NCBI RefSeq assembly: GCF_038066595.1
Contig: NZ_JBBUTH010000011.1
Span: 186,001-250,000, forward strand
Reading direction: 5' to 3'
DNA length: 64,000 bases
From: Pseudaquabacterium inlustre
GTDB taxonomy: Bacteria; Pseudomonadota; Gammaproteobacteria; Burkholderiales; Burkholderiaceae_C
Under the pieces are notes generated by a model, which did not search any database, was not told the DNA's origin, and saw nothing but the letters and a program-made list of their open reading frames with translations. This document shows, piece after piece, positions 57,956 through 64,000 of this stretch; position 1 is the stretch's first letter, and each line of letters starts with the position of its first letter. The position numbers and the translations under genes are program-made.

Positions 57956-59338
57956 GTGGTCAGGCTCTTCAATCACTATTTCCACACCTGGACGGTGCAG
58001 CGCATCGCCTTCGACTTCCTGCTGTCGCTGCTGGCGCTGGCCGGCGTGGTGCTGGTCCAGGCCGACAACGTGGTGCGGGCCCTGCCCAGCGCCGGGCCCC
58101 AGGTGCTGGCCCTGGCAGCCGGCCTGTTCATGATCAACGGACTGTCGGGCCTGTACCAGCGGGTGCAGGAGTGGTCGTTCGCCCAGTCGATGCTGCGCAT
58201 GGGCGTGGCACTGGGGCTGGCCGTGCTGCTGACCTACCAGATCTTCAGCCTGCTGCCGGTGGGTTTCGGCGACTCGGTGGCCATCCGCACCTCGGCGATG
58301 CTGGTCATCGTGGCCCTGATCCTGCGCCGTGTGGTGATGGGCTACTGGGCCACCCAATCGCGCGCCGGCTCGCGCGTGCTGGTGTTCGGCGCCGGTCCGG
58401 CTGCGCAGATGGTGGGCGCCACCTTGCGCGCCGCCGATCCGCTGGCCACCATCGTGGGCTATTACCCCGGCCCCAACGAGAAGCAGCCGGCCGTGCCCGA
58501 GGCCGAGCGCCTGCCGACGACGCAATCGCTGATCCAGTCGGCCCGGCGCCTGGGGGTGGACGAGATCATCGTGGCGCTGACCGAGCGCCGCGCCGGCAGC
58601 ATGCCGTTGCGCGAGCTGCTCGACTGCAAGCTGTCGGGGGTGCGGGTGTTCGACCTGACCACCTACTTCGAGCGCATGCTGGGCCAGATCCGCATCGACT
58701 TCGTCAATGCCGGCTGGCTGGTGTTCGGTGACGGCTTTAACCAGGGCTTCTACCGCACCGCGGTCAAGCGCGCCTTCGACATCTTCTTCTCGTCGCTGCT
58801 GATCCTGCTGGCCTCGCCGATCATGCTGCTGGCCGCCATCGCCGTGGTGCTGGAGAGCAAGGGCCCCGTCTTCTACAAGCAGGAGCGTGTGGGCGCCAAC
58901 AACCGGGTGTTCAAGGTGGTGAAGTTCCGCAGCATGCGCACCGATGCCGAGAAGGACGGCAAGCCGCGCTGGGCCACCAAGAACGACAGCCGCATCACCC
59001 GCGTGGGCCTGTTCATCCGCAAGACCCGCATCGATGAGCTGCCGCAGCTGTTCAACGTGCTGGGCGGTGACATGAGCCTGGTGGGGCCGCGCCCCGAGCG
59101 GCCGTTCTTCGTCGAGCAGCTGACCAACGAGATCCCGTACTACGCGGTGCGCCACAGCCTCAAGCCGGGGGTGACCGGCTGGGCCCAGGTGCGCTACCAG
59201 TACGGGTCGTCGGTGGAAGACTCGCAGGAGAAGCTGCAGTACGACCTGTACTACGTGAAGAACCACAGCCTGCTGCTCGACCTGGTGATCCTGTTCGAGA
59301 CCGTGGGCGTGGTGCTCACCGGCAAGGGCGCGCAATGA
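57956..59338 (+). CDS. PEP-CTERM/exosortase system sugar transferase (TIGR03013 type)
   Basis: 460 aa from a GTG preceded by GGGAG. Four N-terminal membrane helices lead to a nucleotide-binding middle domain (VLVFGAGPAAQMVGATLRAA). A fifth helix (RAFDIFFSSLLILLASPIML) begins the bacterial sugar transferase domain with VFYKQERVGANNRVFKVVKF, KTRIDELPQLFNVLGGDMSL and VGPRPERPFF. It transfers the first sugar phosphate to undecaprenyl phosphate for exopolysaccharide. The middle region sequence fits the subtype that occurs with PrsK/PrsR, which follow. Confidence 0.92.
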   Translation: MVRLFNHYFHTWTVQRIAFDFLLSLLALAGVVLVQADNVVRALPSAGPQVLALAAGLFMINGLSGLYQRVQEWSFAQSMLRMGVALGLAVLLTYQIFSLLPVGFGDSVAIRTSAMLVIVALILRRVVMGYWATQSRAGSRVLVFGAGPAAQMVGATLRAADPLATIVGYYPGPNEKQPAVPEAERLPTTQSLIQSARRLGVDEIIVALTERRAGSMPLRELLDCKLSGVRVFDLTTYFERMLGQIRIDFVNAGWLVFGDGFNQGFYRTAVKRAFDIFFSSLLILLASPIMLLAAIAVVLESKGPVFYKQERVGANNRVFKVVKFRSMRTDAEKDGKPRWATKNDSRITRVGLFIRKTRIDELPQLFNVLGGDMSLVGPRPERPFFVEQLTNEIPYYAVRHSLKPGVTGWAQVRYQYGSSVEDSQEKLQYDLYYVKNHSLLLDLVILFETVGVVLTGKGAQ

Positions 59339-59393
59339 AGCTGCTTCGCGCGGCCCGCGGCTGAGCGCAGGCCTCGCGGCGCCCTCGTCACCG

Positions 59394-61529
59394 ATGTTCG
59401 ACACCTCCGACGGCCTGCTGAGGCTGGGCTACGGCGCGGCAACGGCCGCCTACACCCTGTATGCCCTGTGGCTGTGGCGCCTGGGGCTGCTGCGCGCCAA
59501 CCGCGGCCCGTCGTCGCGCTGGTACCTGGGCGCGGTGCTGGCCTCGGCGGCCTGGGCCGCCAGCGCGTGGATCGACCTGGATTCGAGCAAGCGCGTCACC
59601 TGGCATCTGGCCCTGCTGCTCGACAACGCACGCTACGCCGCGTGGCTGGCGTTCCTGCTCAGCCTGTTGCCGGCGCACGGCCGCGTCTCCGGGACGGACC
59701 GGGCCGCGTCGCGTCGCGGCTGGGGCTGGTGGCTGCTGGGCCTGCTGGTCCTGGGCGGCCTGGCGCTGAACGCCTGGCTGGCCACGCATGACGAGGGCGC
59801 GGTCGACATCTCACGCGCCACGGCCTCGCTGCTGCTGGCCTGGGCGGTGGCCGGCTTGCTGCTGGTCGAGCAGGTGTTCCGCAACCAGTCCGAGCAGTCG
59901 ACCTGGTCGGCCAAGCCGCTGTGCCTGGGCCTGGCCGGTCTGTTCGTCTACGACCTGTACCTCTATTCGCAGTCGATGCTGTTCGGACGGCTCGACCTGG
60001 ACGTGGCCGACGCGCGGGGGCTGGCGCATGCGCTGATGGTCGGGTTGCTGGTGGTGGCCTCGCGCCGCCATGCACGCTGGCTGACCAAGATCGAGATCTC
60101 GCAGGCGGCGGCGTTCTACTCGGCCTCGCTGCTGATGATCGGTGGCTACCTGCTGGTCATGGCCGGCGCCGGCTACTACGTGCGCGTGGTGGGCGGCAGC
60201 TGGGGCGGTGCCCTGCAGGCCGCGCTGCTGTTCGCGGCGCTGGTGCTGCTGGGGGTGGTGCTGGCCTCGGCGTCGATGCGGGCGCGGCTGCGGGTGTTCC
60301 TGGGCAAGCACTTCTTCCGCTACCGCTACGACTACCGCAACGAGTGGCTGCGCTTCACCGCCAAGCTCAGCAGCAGCGACGATCCGCAGCAGGTGGGCAC
60401 CACCGTCGTGCGCGGCCTGGCCGACATGGTCGAGGCCCAGGGCGGGGGCCTGTGGCTGAAGGTGATCGGCGAGGACCGCTGCGTGCTCGCCGCAGCCTGG
60501 AACCTGCCTGCGGTGGATGGCCGCGAGCCGCTCGATTCGCCGTTCTGCACCCTGATGCGCGAGCGTGAGTGGCTGTTCAACCTGGCGGCCGACCGCCATG
60601 CCCCCACCGAGCGCGATGCCCTGGCCGTGCTGCCCGACTGGCTGCGCGCGCTGCCCCAGGCCTGGGTGGTGGTGCCGCTGATCGTCGCGGACGAGCTCAA
60701 CGGCTTCGTCGTGCTGACCCGCCCGCGCGCGCCGGTCGAGCTGAACTGGGAAGTGCGCGACCTGCTGAAGACCGCGGCCCGCCAGGCGGCCGCCTTCCTG
60801 GCCCAGATGCACGCCACCGAGGCCTTGCTGGAGGCGCGCAAGTTCGAGGCCTTCAACCGCATGTCGGCCTTCGTGGTGCACGACCTGAAGAACATCGTCA
60901 CGCAGCTGGCGCTGATGCTGAAGAACGCCGAGCGCCACCGCGACAACCCCGAATTCCAGGCCGACATGCTGGAGACGGTGCAGAACTCGGTCGAGAAGAT
61001 GCGCCAGCTGATGCTGCAACTGCGCGAAGGCCAGCGGCCCACGGGCACCCAGGCCGGCGTCGATCTGGCCGCCATCGCCCAGCGCCTGCAGACCACGGCC
61101 CAGCAGCGCGGCCGCGAGCTGGTGCTGGACCTGGCCGACCGCGTGGCCACCCGCGGCCAGCCCGAGCGCGTGGAGCGGGTCATCGGCCATGTCGTGCAGA
61201 ATGCCTTGGAGGCCACGCCGGCCTCTGGCAAGGTGTGGCTGCGGCTGTCGCAATCGGCCGGCCGGGCCGTCGTCGAAGTGGGCGACACCGGTGCCGGCAT
61301 GAGCCCCGAGTTCATCCAGAACCGCCTGTTCCGGCCCTTCAACACCACCAAGACCAGCGGCATGGGCATCGGCACCTTCGAGAGCTTCCAGTACGTCAAG
61401 GAGCTCGGTGGCCAGATCGACGTCAAGAGCGAGCTCGGTGTGGGTACGCTCGTCACCATGCTGCTGCCCCTGTTCGATCTGCGCACCGGCAGCGATCTCC
61501 ACGTCCCCACCTCTCCCGCCAAGCTATGA
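59394..61529 (+). CDS. prsK: PEP-CTERM system histidine kinase PrsK
   Basis: 711 aa. About eight N-terminal membrane helices (residues 10-300), then a GAF-like domain (RFTAKLSSSDDPQQVGTTVV, AQGGGLWLKVIGED), then a HisKA-like helix with AFVVHDLKNIVTQLALML (phospho-accepting H near residue 500), and a C-terminal ATPase with NALEAT, DTGAGMSPEF and GMGIGTFES. This architecture is specific for PrsK, which phosphorylates PrsR. The stop overlaps the prsR start (ATGA). The start at 59394 has no strong ribosome-binding site. Confidence 0.93.
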   Translation: MFDTSDGLLRLGYGAATAAYTLYALWLWRLGLLRANRGPSSRWYLGAVLASAAWAASAWIDLDSSKRVTWHLALLLDNARYAAWLAFLLSLLPAHGRVSGTDRAASRRGWGWWLLGLLVLGGLALNAWLATHDEGAVDISRATASLLLAWAVAGLLLVEQVFRNQSEQSTWSAKPLCLGLAGLFVYDLYLYSQSMLFGRLDLDVADARGLAHALMVGLLVVASRRHARWLTKIEISQAAAFYSASLLMIGGYLLVMAGAGYYVRVVGGSWGGALQAALLFAALVLLGVVLASASMRARLRVFLGKHFFRYRYDYRNEWLRFTAKLSSSDDPQQVGTTVVRGLADMVEAQGGGLWLKVIGEDRCVLAAAWNLPAVDGREPLDSPFCTLMREREWLFNLAADRHAPTERDALAVLPDWLRALPQAWVVVPLIVADELNGFVVLTRPRAPVELNWEVRDLLKTAARQAAAFLAQMHATEALLEARKFEAFNRMSAFVVHDLKNIVTQLALMLKNAERHRDNPEFQADMLETVQNSVEKMRQLMLQLREGQRPTGTQAGVDLAAIAQRLQTTAQQRGRELVLDLADRVATRGQPERVERVIGHVVQNALEATPASGKVWLRLSQSAGRAVVEVGDTGAGMSPEFIQNRLFRPFNTTKTSGMGIGTFESFQYVKELGGQIDVKSELGVGTLVTMLLPLFDLRTGSDLHVPTSPAKL

Positions 61530-62920
61530 GCCAAGACAATGACCGTCCGTTGCTGGTGGTCGAGGACGACCTTGCGCTGCAAAAGCAGATCAAGTGGTCG
61601 CTCGACCGCTTCGACGTGGTCACCGCCAGCGACCGCGAATCGGCCCTGGCCGCCTACCGCCGGCACCGCCCGGCCGTGGTCACGATGGACCTGGGCCTGC
61701 CGCCCGACCCTGACAGCACCGGCGAGGGCTTTCGCCTGCTCAGCCAGTTGCTGGAGCTTGATGGCGACCTGAAGATCATCGTGCTCACCGGCCAGAACGA
61801 CCGCGCCAATGCGCTGCGCGCGATCTCGCTGGGCGCCTACGACTTCTTCGCCAAGCCCTTCGAGCCCGAGCTGCTGGCGCTGACGATCGAGCGCGCCTAC
61901 CGCCTGTTCGAGCTGCAGAGCGAGAACCGCCGCCTGCAGGCCGTGCAGCCCAGCGAGACCCTGGGTGGCCTGATCACGCGCGACCCCGACATGCTGCGCG
62001 TGGGCCGCATGATCGAGAAGGTGGCGCCCAGCGACGCCACCGTGATGTTGCTGGGCGAGAGCGGCACCGGCAAGGAAGTGCTGGCCACCGGCCTGCACAA
62101 CGCCAGCAAGCGCAAGGGCAAGTTCGTGGCCATCAACTGCGCGGCCATCCCCGAGAACCTGCTGGAAAGCGAACTCTTCGGCTACGAGCGTGGCGCCTTC
62201 ACCGGCGCCACCAAGACCACCGTCGGCAAGATCGAGACCGCCAACGGCGGCACGCTGATGCTCGACGAGATCGGCGACTTGCCGATGCCGCTGCAGGCCA
62301 AGCTGCTGCGCTTCTTGCAGGAGCGCAAGATCGAGCGCCTGGGCGGACGCCAGGAGATCCCGGTGGATGTGCGCGTGGTCTGCGCCACGCACCAGAACCT
62401 CAAGGGCCAGATTGCCGACGGCCGCTTCCGCGAAGACCTGTACTACCGCCTGGCCGAGATCGTGGTCGACATCCCGCCGCTGCGCGCGCGCAGCGGTGAT
62501 GCCGTGCTGCTGGCGCATGCGTTCCTGCGCCGTTTCGCGCAGGAGAACAAGCGCGGCGCGATGAGCCTGGGCGAGGACGCCGCCCGCGCCATCGAGGCCC
62601 ATGCCTGGCCGGGCAACGTGCGCGAACTGCTCAGCGCCATGCGCCGCGCGGCGATCATGGCCGATGGCAACCGAGTGACGGCACAGGACATGGGCCTGAG
62701 CGCGCCGGCCGCTGCGCCGCAGGCCGAGGACCAGATCACCGCGCCGATGCTGAACGGCGACCTGGACCTGCGCGCCATCCGCGAGGCCGCCGAGCGCCAG
62801 GCCGTGCTGGCCGCGCTGGCGCGCACCGACAGCAACATCGCCAAGGCCGCCGAACTGCTGGGGGTGAGCCGGCCGACGCTGTACGATCTGATGAACCGTC
62901 TGGCCATCACGACCAAGTAG
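61526..62920 (+). CDS. prsR: PEP-CTERM system sigma-54 response regulator PrsR
   Basis: 464 aa. It has a receiver domain with D53-region VVTMDLGLPPDPDSTG, and an AAA+ domain with Walker A GESGTGKE, the sigma-54-contacting GAFTGA, LDEIGDLPM and RFREDLYYRL. A C-terminal Fis-type helix-turn-helix (NIAKAAELLGVSRPTLYDLM) follows. It activates sigma-54-dependent genes of the PEP-CTERM/EPS system. It is co-translated with prsK. A sigma-54-like element lies at 57826 upstream of the sugar transferase gene and a poorer one after prsR. Confidence 0.95.
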   Translation: MSQDNDRPLLVVEDDLALQKQIKWSLDRFDVVTASDRESALAAYRRHRPAVVTMDLGLPPDPDSTGEGFRLLSQLLELDGDLKIIVLTGQNDRANALRAISLGAYDFFAKPFEPELLALTIERAYRLFELQSENRRLQAVQPSETLGGLITRDPDMLRVGRMIEKVAPSDATVMLLGESGTGKEVLATGLHNASKRKGKFVAINCAAIPENLLESELFGYERGAFTGATKTTVGKIETANGGTLMLDEIGDLPMPLQAKLLRFLQERKIERLGGRQEIPVDVRVVCATHQNLKGQIADGRFREDLYYRLAEIVVDIPPLRARSGDAVLLAHAFLRRFAQENKRGAMSLGEDAARAIEAHAWPGNVRELLSAMRRAAIMADGNRVTAQDMGLSAPAAAPQAEDQITAPMLNGDLDLRAIREAAERQAVLAALARTDSNIAKAAELLGVSRPTLYDLMNRLAITTK

Positions 62921-62989
62921 CCATCGCCCCCCCAACGCCCGGACCGTGCGGGCCGGGTCAGCGGGCGGCATTGGCTCCGGTCTCGCAAC

Positions 62990-64000
62990 ATGACCTCCCG
63001 CCGCCTGAAGCTGCTGATGTTCGCCGAGGGCGTGACCCTCGCCCATGTGGCGCGGCCGGTGGCGCTGGCACGCTTGCTCGACCCGACGCGCTACGAGATC
63101 GTGCTGGCCTGCACGCCACGCTATGCAAATTTCGCCACCGATCCGCGCTGGCGCCGTGTCGATCTGGACAGCGTGGCGCCGGTCGACTTCAATGACCGGT
63201 TGGCACGTGGCGCGCCGGTCTATTCGTACGAGACACTGGCCCGCTATGCCGAGGAAGACGCGGCCCTGATCGCCGCTGAGCGGCCGGATGCCGTGGTCGG
63301 CGACTTCCGCCTGACTCTGTCGGTGAGCGCACGGCGCGCCGGCGTGCCCTACCTGGCCATCGCAAACGCCTACTGGACGCCACTGGCGCCGCCACGCTAT
63401 CCCATGCCGGTGCTGCCGTTGTCACGCGCCCTGCCGCTGCCGCTGGCCCGGACGCTGTTCGCCGTGGGCCGGCCGATCGCGTTCTTCCAGCATTGCGGCC
63501 CGATGAACCGGCTGCGTCGTGCGTATGGCATGCCGGGCTTCGGCAACGACCTGCGCCGCGCCTATTCCGACAGTGACCACCTGCTGCTGCCCGACGTGCC
63601 GGCCCTGTTTCCCGAGGTGCAGCCCGACGGTCAGGCCAGCTGGGTCGGGTCACTGGCCTGGGTGCCGCCCATGGCGCTGCCCGACTGGTGGGCGGAAACG
63701 GCCACACCGGGGTTGCCGTGGGTGTATGTCACGCTGGGCAGTTCCGGCCCGCCCCAGGCCCTGCAGGTGCTGCTGGACACGCTGGCCGATGCGCCGGTGC
63801 GGGTGATGGCCTCCACCGCCGGTGGGGCACCGCCGGCCAGGGTACCCCCGAATGCCCGCATCGCACCCTACCTGCCCGGCGACGAGGCCGCCGAGCGCTC
63901 GGCCTGGATGGTCTGCAATGGCGGCAGCATGGGCACCCAGCAGGCGCTGGCGGCGGGCGTGCCGGTGCTGGGCCTGGCCACCAACATGGACCAGTTCCTG
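62990..64000 (+). CDS. UGT-type glycosyltransferase (GT1/MGT-like), 3' end cut by window edge
   Basis: 337 codons are visible and the frame is open to the edge. The N-terminus (LKLLMFAEGVTLAHVARPVA) is the acceptor-side Rossmann fold. A donor-side segment with GDEAAERSAWMVCNGGSMGT and QQALAAGVPVLGLATNMDQF is the UGT/MGT signature (GGSxGT with the D/Q pair after it). It would transfer a sugar from a nucleotide donor, probably for the exopolysaccharide or a surface lipid, given its place after prsR. A 69-bp gap separates it from prsR. Confidence 0.82.
   Translation, partial: MTSRRLKLLMFAEGVTLAHVARPVALARLLDPTRYEIVLACTPRYANFATDPRWRRVDLDSVAPVDFNDRLARGAPVYSYETLARYAEEDAALIAAERPDAVVGDFRLTLSVSARRAGVPYLAIANAYWTPLAPPRYPMPVLPLSRALPLPLARTLFAVGRPIAFFQHCGPMNRLRRAYGMPGFGNDLRRAYSDSDHLLLPDVPALFPEVQPDGQASWVGSLAWVPPMALPDWWAETATPGLPWVYVTLGSSGPPQALQVLLDTLADAPVRVMASTAGGAPPARVPPNARIAPYLPGDEAAERSAWMVCNGGSMGTQQALAAGVPVLGLATNMDQFL

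Noticed and set aside
62971..62987. Sigma-54-like TGGCTC-N4-TCGCA just before the glycosyltransferase
   Set aside because: GG/GC spacing is right, but the transcript would start near 62998, inside the gene after its ATG at 62990.

Overview
This is a 64-kb chromosomal window of very high GC from a betaproteobacterium. Gene content points to Burkholderiales, close to the Rubrivivax/Ideonella/Leptothrix/Roseateles group. The main indicators are the exosortase-A (PEP-CTERM) proteins PrsK, PrsR, PrsT and the TIGR03013-type sugar transferase, a PutA without ribbon-helix-helix domain, a Gcr-type membrane 'recombinase', DUF2145, and a fused one-chain indolepyruvate:ferredoxin oxidoreductase. Order-level placement is an inference from these families. 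I see no tRNA, rRNA, CRISPR array, transposase or phage gene.

Layout. 0-8 kb: a questin-oxidase-like gene cut by the left edge sits opposite soxR. Next come a LytS/LytTR two-component pair, a cytochrome b561 with three YceI proteins, a Nudix hydrolase and rsgA. 8-10 kb: an unassigned group of a beta-strand-rich 294-aa protein, a 77-aa protein and a possible 14-aa peptide gene. 10-16 kb: indolepyruvate:ferredoxin oxidoreductase opposite its Lrp/AsnC regulator, then an APH/P-loop kinase fusion. 16-25 kb: a diguanylate cyclase, an MlrC-like M81 peptidase, mltA, an XRE regulator with a clear operator, a small exported protein with a DUF2145 protein, an MFS/PlsC fusion, and a compositionally foreign AAA ATPase. 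25-30 kb: an operon for a tyrosine-rich PEP-CTERM protein, a DUF6445 (2OG-oxygenase-like) protein, a flavin-dependent tryptophan-halogenase-like enzyme and an M16 peptidase. 30-40 kb: housekeeping and catabolic genes (gcr-like, apaG, rpe, an AMACR-type CoA transferase, a Nudix-MBL fusion, a serine hydrolase, an O-methyltransferase and a TetR regulator). 40-49 kb: prsT, putA, an M20 peptidase, a monooxygenase-fold protein, an isochorismatase-type hydrolase and a lipoprotein. 49-56 kb: a complete branched-chain-amino-acid-type ABC transporter (K-H-M-G-F) opposite an MFS transporter with a Nudix hydrolase. 56-64 kb: the start of an exosortase-linked exopolysaccharide region (an acyltransferase-PilZ fusion, the PEP-CTERM sugar transferase, prsK, prsR and a UGT-type glycosyltransferase cut by the right edge).

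How the parts connect. PrsK/PrsR is the known sigma-54-type control pair of the PEP-CTERM/exopolysaccharide system. The PEP-CTERM protein at 29 kb is a likely client of the (unseen) exosortase, and PrsT belongs to the same system although it lies elsewhere. The diguanylate cyclase and the PilZ fusion suggest c-di-GMP input to the surface programme. The most interesting observations are an 82-86-bp multi-hairpin repeat present once beside a terminator and once in frame inside a serine hydrolase gene, the halogenase/DUF6445/tyrosine-rich surface protein operon, the AAA ATPase under a 34-bp palindrome, and palindromes that hold both stop codons at five convergent gene ends.
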